From Pseudoalteromonas rubra (GTDB taxonomy: Bacteria > Pseudomonadota > Gammaproteobacteria > Enterobacterales > Alteromonadaceae), in contig NZ_CP045429.1 of the NCBI RefSeq assembly GCF_005886805.2, positions 4,372,501 to 4,436,500 on the forward strand: a stretch of 64,000 nucleotides of DNA, in the 5' to 3' direction. The notes beneath the pieces were generated by a model, which worked only from the letters and a program-made list of their open reading frames with translations, did not search any database and had not been told where the DNA came from. Shown in pieces: positions 8,665-17,011 of the stretch; within the stretch, counting starts at the first letter, position 1, and the number at the start of each line of letters is the position of its first letter. Both the position numbers and the translations under genes were made by a program.

Positions 8665-10446
8665 CTAATAATGCAGAACAAATTGCACACCCAACTCATG
8701 GTTTTCATAATCACGATTTCGCTCTAGTTTAAAAGACAGATTGAACATACTGTCCTGGGTCATAAACCAGCTCAGGGAAGTATTTAAGTAATGACTGCGG
8801 CTTGACTCGGCGACAGCACCGCTTATCGCCCCCAACTCCAGCGTAAATTTACTGTCTACCAGTACATCTGCCGATAACCCTGCAGTGGCTTCGATATAGC
8901 CACGGGTATGGCTGACATCCGATGTCAAACCGCCACCCAGTAACCAATAACCCAATATGTCTCTGTGTAACTGATATGATTTGCCAGCAAGACCTGAGAA
9001 CTCCAGCAACGACTTTTCATCGAGCTGTTGTGTTTTTTGTGGCCGGTAACCAAAGTACACTTGTGAAGATAATTGTCCAAATGCAGGTAAAGATGCCGCT
9101 AAAGATCGCGCTTTATAGAGCGTCAACTCATCCAGGCTCAAACTTTGCGCATCAAAATCATAAGCCAAAACGGTATAGCCCATTTGTAGTTCTGATTCCG
9201 ACAAATACTGCCGAGTATCACTTTGCAAAAAATGTCCAGCGGGTAACCAGCCTAGTTTAATTACATCATGGCCATTTCTTTGCCTCGCAAATCGCAGATC
9301 AAAAGAAGAATCTTGGGGAGCCTTAGTTGGCATTTTATGATGCATCAAATTAAGCTGATGTTGATCGACTTCAGCCTGAAGATCCGCAACATAAGTCTGT
9401 GCACGCTCGGAGACAGAAAGGTACTTTAGCGATCTCATCAGGTACTCTTTCTCAAGCGGCGTTAATGACACCTGTCCCAAGGCAGACAAATCACTGGCAA
9501 GCAACTGATCCATTCTAGCTAGGCTGGAGGCTGGTAGCTCTTCAGACATGGCATGTACGAGCCATAAATCCGATGCATCGACATGAATTGTATCTACTTG
9601 CTTATGTTTTGTAGCTGCCTTTACAACATCCAAAGGTGACACAATACTGCCTTTTTCATCGATAATATCGATATTGAGCAAAGCCAGAAGTTCAAGCGTC
9701 ATCGTAGCGCAGTTATACGATTGAAAATAGTATACTAACTCTTTACCTTTAAGCTCCCATAAGTGTAACTGCAATAACGATAGCTTTTTAGGGTCTGCCT
9801 TTAATTTATACTGCCACAAGCTGCGTTGTTCAATATCACGATACTTCACCAAATCTTTGGAAAATGGCCGCACTGAGAAAAACCCAGGCATTCCCGTGTA
9901 GGTACTCTCAACCAGTAGTTTAAGTGGGTTGAATGTGGTGATTTCCGTAAAATAAGCCAAAGAGTGGGCCACGTCCGTCCCTTTGTGATTTTTGCCTTCG
10001 GCCTTAAAAAATATATGCCCCATCATACTGGATGCAGACGTCACCACTTCTGATGCAAAAACCAGTGTCAGTGAATCAAAGGGAACATAATCAAGAAACT
10101 TTTGTAATTCAGGGCATTGTTGAGCCATATCGGGGGAAAGTATCTGCCCGGTGGCTTGCGATATAAGCGTCACTCGCGCAGGAAACTGGCAATAAGCAAG
10201 GCGAAGATCTTCATTCATTAACGCCAGTGTTTTATCCAACTCAGCCTTTGCCGAGAAGTGGCCAGACTCAGCAGAAAGTACAAACTGTGGGTCCTTAATC
10301 TGAGGCATACCGTTGTCATCTAAATGAAGTAACAGATGCCACTGTTTTGAATTAGCAAGACGCTCCAATGGTGCTGTGGTATGTGCAACAGACTGCACCG
10401 TGAATAAAAAAAAAGCTGTTATAAAACAGCTTAATATTTGTTTCAT
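8665..10446 (-). CDS. DUF4105 (Lnb N-terminal-like) periplasmic protein
   Basis: A 593-aa exported protein: signal peptide about residues 1-21, then a DUF4105 domain related to the N-terminal periplasmic domain of lacto-N-biosidase-type proteins. The family signatures are visible: SASSMMGHIFFK (about 137-148) and SYNCATMTLELL (about 244-255), whose Ser/His/Cys residues suggest a papain-like hydrolase. The C-terminal about 200 residues are beta-rich with alternating aromatic residues and may form an outer-membrane barrel; this is inference. It follows a 121-aa lipoprotein gene after 14 bp on the same strand. Substrate unknown. Confidence 0.75.
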   Translation of the reverse strand: MKQILSCFITAFFLFTVQSVAHTTAPLERLANSKQWHLLLHLDDNGMPQIKDPQFVLSAESGHFSAKAELDKTLALMNEDLRLAYCQFPARVTLISQATGQILSPDMAQQCPELQKFLDYVPFDSLTLVFASEVVTSASSMMGHIFFKAEGKNHKGTDVAHSLAYFTEITTFNPLKLLVESTYTGMPGFFSVRPFSKDLVKYRDIEQRSLWQYKLKADPKKLSLLQLHLWELKGKELVYYFQSYNCATMTLELLALLNIDIIDEKGSIVSPLDVVKAATKHKQVDTIHVDASDLWLVHAMSEELPASSLARMDQLLASDLSALGQVSLTPLEKEYLMRSLKYLSVSERAQTYVADLQAEVDQHQLNLMHHKMPTKAPQDSSFDLRFARQRNGHDVIKLGWLPAGHFLQSDTRQYLSESELQMGYTVLAYDFDAQSLSLDELTLYKARSLAASLPAFGQLSSQVYFGYRPQKTQQLDEKSLLEFSGLAGKSYQLHRDILGYWLLGGGLTSDVSHTRGYIEATAGLSADVLVDSKFTLELGAISGAVAESSRSHYLNTSLSWFMTQDSMFNLSFKLERNRDYENHELGVQFVLHY

Positions 10447-10460
10447 ATTGGAACTACAGC

Positions 10461-10826
10461 TTAGTTATCACACTGGATTTCTACGCTATCTGCATAGTCC
10501 CACATTTTACCTGTTGAGGAATCTGTGGTTGAACCAAACACGCCTCCGATAAGGATGTTACCGAAAAATGCAGGCGTAACAGATTTCTTAATTGGTGTTT
10601 CAGAAGCACAGCCCGCAGCAGTGGTTCTGATCACTTTATCCTGACCATCTCTCAGCACCTGAACGGCACCTGGGGTGTTTGCTAGATTACCATCAGCAGT
10701 CACTTCAACAACTTTACCTGTGTTTGTTGTTACCTGGATAGTTTGCATATCAGAAGTCATAACGCTTGCGCAGCCAGACAACATTACTAGTGCAGCAGCA
10801 GGGATAATTGAGTATTTCATTTCCAT
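10461..10826 (-). CDS. Small outer-membrane-type lipoprotein
   Basis: A 121-aa protein with a clear lipobox (LSGC, C19) after a short hydrophobic signal, followed by about 100 residues rich in Thr, Val and Gly (TIQVTTNTGKVVEV; NILIGGVFGS). A short Gly-rich hydrophobic segment at about 88-98 resembles the hairpin of small surface lipoproteins. It probably forms an operon with the DUF4105 gene 14 bp downstream. No function can be assigned. A second in-frame ATG two codons later is possible, though the spacing from GGA would be too short. Confidence 0.75.
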   Translation of the reverse strand: MEMKYSIIPAAALVMLSGCASVMTSDMQTIQVTTNTGKVVEVTADGNLANTPGAVQVLRDGQDKVIRTTAAGCASETPIKKSVTPAFFGNILIGGVFGSTTDSSTGKMWDYADSVEIQCDN

Positions 10827-11451
10827 TTATCTTTATATTAAAAAAGTTACCCAAATTCTACACGCGAGCACTAACCTGTCAATAAAAATGTTCATTATAC
10901 ATTCAGAAAAAACAAAAAATTGAATAAACATCAACCAAAAAAACAATCTCTGAATATTAAACATTTAACATTAATGAAATGAACAACGCTCTCGTCAAAT
11001 ACTGAGAATATAACTACTCAAATTACGGCTAAAGAAGCGTATTTAGTGATTATAAGATCGTATATTAATCATTAATTAATCAGCTTTACTACTCTCTTTC
11101 CTAATTCAAATTCATGTCGGGTTATAATCATGGTGCACTGCACAAGTCGCAACAATGGTAACTGTGTTCCGTGACAAATCATCGTATCGCCTGATGCTAA
11201 TACCGCAATCTCTTTCGCAAGGGTGGAAAGTGTACGACAGAAGTATCTGGAGTACTTTTGAACAGCTATGCTGGCTCGAAGAGCGTAAGGCAAGAAGCAC
11301 GGAGTCACCACCGCTTCGCAGCATGAGGAGGTGAGCGCACGGACCCACATGGATGCGGGGAAGTAGAATAATGCAGGAGCAATTATCGAGATGCGCGATG
11401 GGCACCGCTACAAGGATGTACTTCCACACCGCATTTTCCATCGCCATATCT
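10827..11451. other. AT-rich spacer and intergenic repeat sequence, no gene
   Basis: No supportable gene. 10827-11100 is AT-rich and holds the promoter region of the lipoprotein gene. From about 11210 the sequence changes to a GC-richer mosaic whose part at 11308-11340 (CACCGCTTCGCAGC...GAGGAGGTGAGCGCACGG) recurs at 12017-12050. The block at 11391-11451 recurs at 12053-12112 and contains an inverted GCGATGG/CCATCGC pair, as in dispersed intergenic repeats. Frames through it, such as 11112-11447 on the minus strand, show no protein-like composition. Confidence 0.55.
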
Positions 11452-11459
11452 CAGGCATT

Positions 11460-11486
11460 AAAAAAGGCCGCCTAAGCGACCTTTTT
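11460..11486 (-). terminator. Terminator hairpin behind tuf remnant 1
   Basis: An A-run, the stem GG-C-CGC / GCG-A-CC with one mismatch, and a T-run; it would end leftward transcription. It is identical to the hairpin at 12121-12147. Confidence 0.6.
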
Positions 11487-11510
11487 CAAAGTGTTACTGC
11501 AATCTGTAGA

Positions 11511-11571
11511 TTATTCTACGATTGTAGCTACAAGCACCTACATTACCCTGTGGAAGGCGCCACCTTCACAT
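11511..11571 (-). pseudogene. Decayed tuf 3' end, synonymously diverged (copy 1)
   Basis: On the minus strand the last codons read GTA GCT ACA ATC GTA GAA TAA, that is V-A-T-I-V-E-stop. This is exactly the C-terminus of the live EF-Tu at 12321, but with different synonymous codons (the live gene uses GTT GCA ACT ATC GTT GAG TAA). Upstream, GAA GGT GGC (E-G-G of [10 protein letters not shown]) is still legible, with scrambled sequence and a TAG between. It is a remnant of a second tuf paralog, not an expressed gene. Confidence 0.7.
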
Positions 11572-11592
11572 GATGGCTTTCACTCAGGCATT

Positions 11593-11630
11593 AAAAAAGG
11601 CCACGCTCTTTATTAGAGAATGGCCTTTTT
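11593..11630 (-). terminator. Terminator hairpin behind tuf remnant 2
   Basis: A perfect AAAAAGGCCA / TGGCCTTTTT stem, extended by an inner CTCT/AGAG pair. It is identical to the hairpin used by the live tuf gene at 12254-12291. Confidence 0.7.
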
Positions 11631-11659
11631 CACAATGCTTATTGCATCACTACTGTTGA

Positions 11660-11680
11660 TTACTCAACGATAGTTGCAAC
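11660..11680 (-). pseudogene. tuf C-terminal remnant (copy 2)
   Basis: The last six codons plus stop of tuf (V-A-T-I-V-E-stop), with the same bases as the live gene. The upstream coding part is missing and is replaced by unrelated repeat sequence from 11681. Confidence 0.7.
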
Positions 11681-11810
11681 TAGCACCTACATTACCCTTT
11701 AGAGAGTGCCACCTATCGTGCAAAGGATAATGACACAGTGCTTGCACTGGCATTTCCTTTGCGCAAGGTGAAGTGAGCCAGTTTAACCAGACACACTACT
11801 TTCCTCATAT

Positions 11811-12000
11811 CTCAGGCATTAAAAAAGGCCACGCTCTTTATTAGAGAATGACCTTTTTTACAATGCTTATTGCATTAACTAAAGTCGATATTACTCAACG
11901 ATAGTTGCAACTAGCACCAACATTACCTTGTAGAGAATGCCACCTATCGTGCAAAGGGCTAATGACACAGTGCTTGCACTGGCATTTCCTTTGCGCAAGG
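11811..12000. repeat. tuf-terminator repeat unit, copy 2
   Basis: A diverged second copy of 11583-11768. It has the same order: terminator-like hairpin (11821-11857, here with one stem mismatch), tuf C-terminal codons (11891-11911) and the tail with the inverted TGCAAAGG / CCTTTGCGCA pair. Confidence 0.8.
11891..11911 (-). pseudogene. tuf C-terminal remnant (copy 3)
   Basis: Reads V-A-T-I-V-E-stop with the codons of the live gene. Upstream sequence no longer encodes EF-Tu. Confidence 0.65.
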
Positions 12001-12120
12001 GCGACGAGTGAACGAAGCACCGCTTCGCAGCACGAGGAGGTGAGCGCACGGATGCGCGATGGGCGTCGCTACAAGGATGTACTTCCACACCGCATTTTCC
12101 ATCGCTATATTTCAGGCATT

Positions 12121-12147
12121 AAAAAAGGCCGCCTAAGCGACCTTTTT
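12121..12147 (-). terminator. Terminator hairpin behind tuf remnant 4
   Basis: Same sequence as 11460-11486. The 21 bases TCAGGCATT...GGCCGC that start this block also precede the EF-G terminator at 52191-52211. Confidence 0.6.
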
Positions 12148-12171
12148 CAAAGTGTTACTGCAATCTGTAGA

Positions 12172-12232
12172 TTATTCTACGATTGTAGCTACAAGCACCT
12201 ACATTACCCTGTGGAAGGCGCCACCTTCACAT
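12172..12232 (-). pseudogene. Decayed tuf 3' end, synonymously diverged (copy 4)
   Basis: Identical to the remnant at 11511-11571. V-A-T-I-V-E-stop is encoded by synonymous codons that differ from the live tuf, with E-G-G still legible upstream. Confidence 0.7.
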
Positions 12233-12253
12233 GATGGCTTTCACTCAGGCATT

Positions 12254-12291
12254 AAAAAAGGCCACGCTCTTTATTAGAGAATGGCCTTTTT
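12254..12291 (-). terminator. tuf operon terminator
   Basis: Intrinsic terminator 30 bp past the tuf stop. It has a 10-bp AAAAAGGCCA / TGGCCTTTTT stem with an inner CTCT/AGAG extension and runs of T on both strands. Confidence 0.88.
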
Positions 12292-12320
12292 CACAATGCT
12301 TATTGCATCACTACTGTTGA

Positions 12321-13505
12321 TTACTCAACGATAGTTGCAACAACACCAGCACCTACTGTACGGCCACCTTCACGGATCGCGAAACGTAGACCTTCGTCCA
12401 TCGCGATTGGAACGATTAGCTCAACAGTCATCTTGATGTTGTCACCAGGCATTACCATTTCTACGCCTTCTGGAAGCTCAACGTTACCAGTTACGTCAGT
12501 TGTACGGAAGTAGAACTGTGGACGGTAGCCTTTGAAGAATGGAGTATGACGGCCACCTTCATCTTTAGACAGTACGTATACTTCTGAAGTGAACTTAGTG
12601 TGTGGGTTGATTGAACCAGGCTTACAAAGAACCTGACCACGCTCAACTTCATCACGCTTAGTACCACGTAGAAGGGCACCGATGTTCTCACCTGCACGAC
12701 CTTCGTCAAGCAGCTTACGGAACATTTCAACACCTGTACAAGTTGTCTTCGTAGTTTCTTTGATACCTACGATTTCAACTTCGTCGTTCACGTTGATGAT
12801 ACCAGCTTCAACACGGCCAGTTACAACAGTACCACGACCCTGGATTGAGAATACGTCTTCGATAGGCATGATGAACGGCTTATCGATGTCACGCTCTGGC
12901 TCTGGGATGTAAGAATCTAGTGCTTCTGCAAGCTCAACGATCTTGTCTTCCCACTCTTTCTCGCCTTCTAGCGCTTTAAGAGCTGAACCCTGGATTAGAG
13001 GCAGGTCATCACCTGGGAAGTCGTACTCAGAAAGAAGTTCACGAACTTCCATCTCTACTAGCTCTAGAAGCTCTTCGTCGTCAACCATGTCACATTTGTT
13101 CATGAATACGATGATGTAAGGTACACCAACCTGACGAGAAAGTAGGATGTGCTCACGAGTTTGAGGCATAGGACCGTCAGTTGCAGCAACTACCAGGATC
13201 GCGCCGTCCATCTGAGCAGCACCAGTGATCATGTTTTTAACGTAGTCAGCGTGTCCAGGACAGTCAACGTGCGCGTAGTGGCGAGTTGGAGTGTCATACT
13301 CAACGTGTGAAGTTGAGATTGTGATACCACGCTCACGCTCTTCTGGAGCGTTATCGATTGATGCGAAGTCTTTCGCTTCACCACCGTATACTTTTGCAAG
13401 TACGTTAGTGATTGCTGCAGTTAGGGTAGTTTTACCGTGGTCAACGTGGCCGATAGTACCAACGTTAACGTGCGGTTTCGAACGTTCAAACTTTTCTTTT
13501 GCCAT
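12321..13505 (-). CDS. tuf: Elongation factor Tu
   Basis: GTPase that brings aminoacyl-tRNA to the ribosome. At 394 aa it is the full family length. G1 is GHVDHGKT (residues 19-26), G3 DCPGH, G4 NKCD and G5 SALK; domains 2 and 3 follow, with [11 protein letters not shown] and the FRTTDVTG segment. It is the last gene of the Thr-Tyr-Gly-Thr tRNA operon, so it corresponds to tufB; a second tuf is expected with fusA in the str operon elsewhere. Strong codon bias fits high expression. Downstream, instead of the usual secE-nusG, there is a tract of tuf 3'-end copies. Confidence 0.98.
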   Translation of the reverse strand: MAKEKFERSKPHVNVGTIGHVDHGKTTLTAAITNVLAKVYGGEAKDFASIDNAPEERERGITISTSHVEYDTPTRHYAHVDCPGHADYVKNMITGAAQMDGAILVVAATDGPMPQTREHILLSRQVGVPYIIVFMNKCDMVDDEELLELVEMEVRELLSEYDFPGDDLPLIQGSALKALEGEKEWEDKIVELAEALDSYIPEPERDIDKPFIMPIEDVFSIQGRGTVVTGRVEAGIINVNDEVEIVGIKETTKTTCTGVEMFRKLLDEGRAGENIGALLRGTKRDEVERGQVLCKPGSINPHTKFTSEVYVLSKDEGGRHTPFFKGYRPQFYFRTTDVTGNVELPEGVEMVMPGDNIKMTVELIVPIAMDEGLRFAIREGGRTVGAGVVATIVE

Positions 13506-13647
13506 GACGGAACCTATAAGTTTTGTGTATCTAGATTACATATAAAAATAATCCACACGCCACAACGGCGGCAGATTAGAATTATTCAGTACAATTATAA
13601 ATGTTTTTATGACAAATCAAAGGAAGTATTTAGGAAGATCCGAAGAC

Positions 13648-13723
13648 TGGTGCTGATAGGCAGATTTGAACTGCCGACCTCACCCTTACCAAGGGTGCGC
13701 TCTACCAACTGAGCTATATCAGC
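13648..13723 (-). tRNA. thrT: tRNA-Thr (GGT)
   Basis: 76-nt cloverleaf with acceptor stem GCTGATA/TATCAGC, anticodon loop CTTGGTA, T-loop TTCAAAT and an encoded CCA end. It is the last tRNA before tuf, as in E. coli thrU-tyrU-glyT-thrT-tufB. Confidence 0.97.
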
Positions 13724-13735
13724 ACACCAGAAAAC

Positions 13736-13810
<75 letters not shown>

Positions 13811-13854
13811 TTTAGGAACCTGTTCTTAACTACCTCTAACCGTCAAGAATAAAG

Positions 13855-13939
13855 TGGTGGAGGGGGCTGGATTCGAACCAGCGAAGGCAGTGCCGTCAGA
13901 TTTACAGTCTGATCCCTTTGGCCGCTCGGGAACCCCTCC
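13855..13939 (-). tRNA. tyrU: tRNA-Tyr (GTA)
   Basis: 85-nt class II tRNA with a long variable arm. Acceptor stem GGAGGGG/CCCCTCC, anticodon GTA in CTGTAAA, TTCGAAT T-loop and an encoded CCA end. Confidence 0.97.
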
Positions 13940-13980
13940 ACGTCAAAAAATTCTTGTCTAAAGCGTTGCTATTCAAAAAC

Positions 13981-14056
<76 letters not shown>

Positions 14057-14077
14057 ACTGCTTTAGTACGGGGCGAG

Positions 14078-14106
14078 ATATTAGAGGAATGGCCGGGACT
14101 ATGCAA
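14078..14106 (-). promoter_or_regulatory. Promoter of the tRNA-tuf operon
   Basis: On the minus strand TTGCAT (-35, 14101-14106), a 17-bp spacer and TAATAT (-10, 14078-14083) are followed by a GC-rich discriminator (CTCGCCCC). Such a discriminator is typical of stringently controlled stable-RNA promoters. The predicted start is about 14 bp ahead of the first tRNA. Confidence 0.82.
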
Positions 14107-14184
14107 CACCCAAATCAAAAAAAATCACAGATAATTGTTTAAATGGTCACATTTACAGCAAAAACTTGTATTGCAGGCAAATTA

Positions 14185-14883
14185 TTATGCAAACTGCTGA
14201 TATTTACGCCAGTACATCAAACCTTGCAGGACCAAAATATCGTTATATGTACTGGGGCGGACCAAGTGTTGTTGCATTAATTCGCCGTATCCACCGGCGC
14301 ATACAATCACAGGATCCTCGTTCGACTTGCTCAGGTAAAACTCCAAAGCACCAAGCGTCGCAACCAAGGCCCCATTTTTTATCGCATTTGGTGTGTTCTT
14401 GCCGAGCTCTGGCAAAAATAAGCTGGTATCGTCACTGAATACTTTCTGAGTGTTTGCAACCAAACTACTGAGCATCATATCCAGACCCGGTAAGATCCAA
14501 CCCCCTAAGTGCTGCCCTTCACTATTTAACACGTCAATTTTACTGGCGGTCCCACAATCCAGTATCACACAGTACTGCTGTGGATAAAGGTGATAGCAAG
14601 CCACCACGGTCAGCCACCTATCTATACCCAGATTTTCAAATTGCGGATAAGCGCACCGCAGTTCACCCAATGTCGCGTTCACAGTCGCATAATAATGAGG
14701 GATAGCCAATTGCTGCGCGCGTTCTATCAATGGCGCCACCAACTCGCCTTTACCAACCTGAGCGATCAGCACTTCCTCTATCTCTGACCAGGGAATATCC
14801 GTCTCATCAACCAGGGTGATCGTCTCTCCTGTCAGAGTCGCAGTTTTCAGTGCCGTGTTACCCACATCAACTAACAGCTTCAT
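14185..14883 (-). CDS. coaX: Type III pantothenate kinase CoaX
   Basis: Catalyses the first step of coenzyme A synthesis (pantothenate to phosphopantothenate) and belongs to the ASKHA fold. It has 232 aa with the N-terminal phosphate motif DVGNTALK (residues 6-13), the CGTASKIDVL motif (about 127-136) and the GGWILPG segment. Its ATG overlaps the birA stop as ATGA, so it is co-translated with birA, a frequent pairing. Many gammaproteobacteria use CoaA (type I) at the same birA-linked site; here the type III enzyme takes its place. Confidence 0.93.
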   Translation of the reverse strand: MKLLVDVGNTALKTATLTGETITLVDETDIPWSEIEEVLIAQVGKGELVAPLIERAQQLAIPHYYATVNATLGELRCAYPQFENLGIDRWLTVVACYHLYPQQYCVILDCGTASKIDVLNSEGQHLGGWILPGLDMMLSSLVANTQKVFSDDTSLFLPELGKNTPNAIKNGALVATLGALEFYLSKSNEDPVIVCAGGYGELMQQHLVRPSTYNDILVLQGLMYWRKYQQFA

Positions 14884-15875
14884 GACAACTCCTTACGCAC
14901 AGAAATTTCTCCCCCATAATAGGTCTTCAGCTCACCATCCTGACGCAGCACCAACCCACCTTGCTGATCGATGCCTTCACAAATACCCCGCCATTGTCTC
15001 TGCCCGGTAGTCAGTGTCACTGCCTGCTGGCGATATACGTTCAATGCGTTCCACTGCTCACTCATTACACTCAGCCCATGACGCTGATAAATCTCCAGGC
15101 GCTTTTGCAAACACAAAGTCAGCACGGCCACCAGCTGATTTTTATTTACCGCACTGACGTGCTGGCTCAGATCTGTCCAGGCCTGATCTATCGCCCCGGC
15201 AGCACTGTCTGGCATCGCCACATTCAGACCGATACCAATCACCAGATGACAAGGGCCTTCAACCTGACCGTCCAACTCGACCAAAATACCCGCCAGTTTC
15301 TGTTCATTCAGATAGACATCATTCGGCCATTTCAGTTGTACCTCCAGATCAAATAACGCCTTGAGCGCATCATATACCGCCAGTCCGACGGCTATTGATA
15401 ACCCCATGGCAGCCTGCATCCCCTCTTCCAATTGCCAGTAGCAGCTATAGTAGAGATTGGCACCAAACGGAGACTGCCACTGACGTCCTCGCCTGCCGCG
15501 CCCTGCCTGCTGCATTTCCGCAACCAGCACTTGCCCACGTGGAATTGGCTGCTTAGCCTGAATACGGCGCATCAGCTCGCTATTGGTTGAGTCAATAATT
15601 GAATGCACTTCTATCTGACATGGCGTGTCGCTGAGCTGCTCCCAGCTCTGACGGATCTCGGCTTCCTCTAATAAAGGCAGGCTATTATTGAGCCGATAGC
15701 CTTTGCCCGTCACCTTAAAGATATCAATGCCCATTTGCTGCAAAGACTTAATATGCTTAGACACCGCCGCGCGGCTGATCCCCAGCTGCTCGCCCAATGC
15801 CTGTCCCGATACAAATTCACCGCACTTCAGGGCATGTAAAATAGCCAACTTATTACCATCTGGTGCTTTAACCAT
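14880..15875 (-). CDS. birA: Biotin-[acetyl-CoA-carboxylase] ligase and biotin operon repressor BirA
   Basis: Bifunctional protein. The N-terminal winged helix (QALGEQLGISRAAVSKHI, about residues 27-44) binds the bio operator, and the catalytic domain attaches biotin to BCCP. The ligase loop GRGRRGRQW (about 114-122) and the KWPND motif are intact. I start it at the ATG at 15873-15875, which overlaps the end of murB by 8 bp and has AGGA at proper distance, giving 331 aa; the frame is open to 15902. The presence of the DNA-binding domain indicates that it can regulate biotin genes. Confidence 0.94.
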   Translation of the reverse strand: MVKAPDGNKLAILHALKCGEFVSGQALGEQLGISRAAVSKHIKSLQQMGIDIFKVTGKGYRLNNSLPLLEEAEIRQSWEQLSDTPCQIEVHSIIDSTNSELMRRIQAKQPIPRGQVLVAEMQQAGRGRRGRQWQSPFGANLYYSCYWQLEEGMQAAMGLSIAVGLAVYDALKALFDLEVQLKWPNDVYLNEQKLAGILVELDGQVEGPCHLVIGIGLNVAMPDSAAGAIDQAWTDLSQHVSAVNKNQLVAVLTLCLQKRLEIYQRHGLSVMSEQWNALNVYRQQAVTLTTGQRQWRGICEGIDQQGGLVLRQDGELKTYYGGEISVRKELS

Positions 15876-16881
15876 AGTGCGCTTCCTGTATTGTAATTTC
15901 ACCTTGATGGCCTATCAGCCTGACTTCATGCTCCAGCACAATGCCAAACTTGTTGAATATCATCTGTTGAATATGGCTGATCACTGCTTTGAGATCCTCA
16001 CCACTGCTGTTCCCTTCGTTTACCAACACCAGAGCCTGGCGCTCATATACTCTGACGCCCCCCTGTTGATAGCCTTTTAACCCGGCGTGTTCAATCAGCC
16101 AGCCAGCGGCCAGTTTGCAGCGCTTTGCGTCTACCGGATAAAGGGGTAAATCAGGGTAGCTTTGCGCCAGGGCTTGAGCTTGCGATTTGTCAATTACTGG
16201 GTTTTTAAAAAAGCTTCCAGCGTTTGCCAGCGTCTGCGGGTCGGGCAACTTACTGCGCCGGATTGCCATCACTTGCTTTGCGACTATCTCAGGTGTCACC
16301 GTCTCATTGCGTAATGCCTGTAACGGCCCATAGTGCAACACAGGTTGCCATGGCTTGGGTAAATGCAACGTCACTTCAGTGACTATAAAACAGTCTTTCA
16401 GGGCGTGTTTAAAGACAGAGTCTCGATAGCCAAGCTGACATGCCGCTTTATCCAGTGTTTTCAGAGCCCGACTGGCTATATCAAATCCGCGTACCTGATA
16501 TAATAGATCTGCCAGCTCCACCCCATAAGCACCAATATTCTGGATCGGAGCCGCGCCCACAGTACCCGGGATCAGCGCTAGGTTCTCCAGCCCACCAATG
16601 TTGCGTGTCAATAAATGCATCACCAGTGCGTGCCAGGATTCGCCAGCGGCCGCACGCACAACATAGTGTTCGGCCTGCTCCTCTACCTCCACACCCAAAT
16701 TTGCCATCTGGATCACGGTGCCCTCATAATCTGCGAGAAACACACTGTTGCTGCCTTCACCCAAAATATAAAACGGCGTACAAAAATCGTGGTCGTAAAG
16801 CTGCGCCGGATCGGTGATACGCAGTAAGGTACGACATGATGCCGGTAACGAAAATGTATGTAATGACTGCAAAGACGGCAC
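15868..16881 (-). CDS. murB: UDP-N-acetylenolpyruvoylglucosamine reductase MurB
   Basis: FAD enzyme that reduces UDP-GlcNAc-enolpyruvate to UDP-MurNAc in peptidoglycan synthesis. Visible motifs are LGEGSNSVF (FAD/phosphate loop), GLENLALIPGTVGAAPIQNIGAYG, the YRDSVFK segment (Tyr and Arg) and NAGSFFKNP with the catalytic serine. It is the type I MurB. The frame opens with a TTG at 16905, but I prefer the GTG at 16881: AGGGG lies six bases upstream and the resulting N-terminus aligns with E. coli MurB (337 aa). It overlaps birA. Confidence 0.93.
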   Translation of the reverse strand: MPSLQSLHTFSLPASCRTLLRITDPAQLYDHDFCTPFYILGEGSNSVFLADYEGTVIQMANLGVEVEEQAEHYVVRAAAGESWHALVMHLLTRNIGGLENLALIPGTVGAAPIQNIGAYGVELADLLYQVRGFDIASRALKTLDKAACQLGYRDSVFKHALKDCFIVTEVTLHLPKPWQPVLHYGPLQALRNETVTPEIVAKQVMAIRRSKLPDPQTLANAGSFFKNPVIDKSQAQALAQSYPDLPLYPVDAKRCKLAAGWLIEHAGLKGYQQGGVRVYERQALVLVNEGNSSGEDLKAVISHIQQMIFNKFGIVLEHEVRLIGHQGEITIQEAHYG

Positions 16882-17011
16882 GCCCGACCCCTGTAACAAA
16901 TGCAAAATTGCCGCTAGTGTAGCCTATCCGAAGCTCTGACGCATCAAGGTGTCATTTTGGCACTTAAGTGGTATAACAACGGCTCTACTCACATCATGAG
17001 CAAGGATAATA

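Larger units (their letters stand above)
11452..11680. repeat. 229-bp direct repeat, copy A
   Basis: Base-for-base identical to 12113-12341, offset 661 bp. The repeat runs from CAGGCATTAAAAAAGG through a terminator, a decayed tuf 3' end, a second terminator and the last six tuf codons. The match stops at 11680, where the live tuf gene continues but this copy does not. Identity over 229 bp implies recent duplication or gene conversion. Confidence 0.95.
11583..11768. repeat. tuf-terminator repeat unit, copy 1
   Basis: About 186 bp, near-identical to 11811-12000 with a few substitutions and small indels. It contains a terminator hairpin (11593-11630), the last six tuf codons, and a tail that includes an inverted TGCAAAGG / CCTTTGCGCA pair. 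Confidence 0.8.
12113..12341. repeat. 229-bp direct repeat, copy B (adjoins live tuf)
   Basis: Identical to 11452-11680. Its right end overlaps the last 21 bases of the live tuf coding sequence, so the duplicated block includes the real tuf terminator. Confidence 0.95.

Noticed and set aside
11905..12234. 109-codon plus-strand frame in the tuf remnant tract
   Set aside because: Made of repeat and terminator sequence; its end repeats exactly the 11391-11573 frame because of the 229-bp duplication.
11452..12341. CRISPR-like interpretation of the repeat tract
   Set aside because: Repeat units are 180-230 bp with terminators and tuf codons, not short regular repeats with unique spacers; no cas genes nearby.
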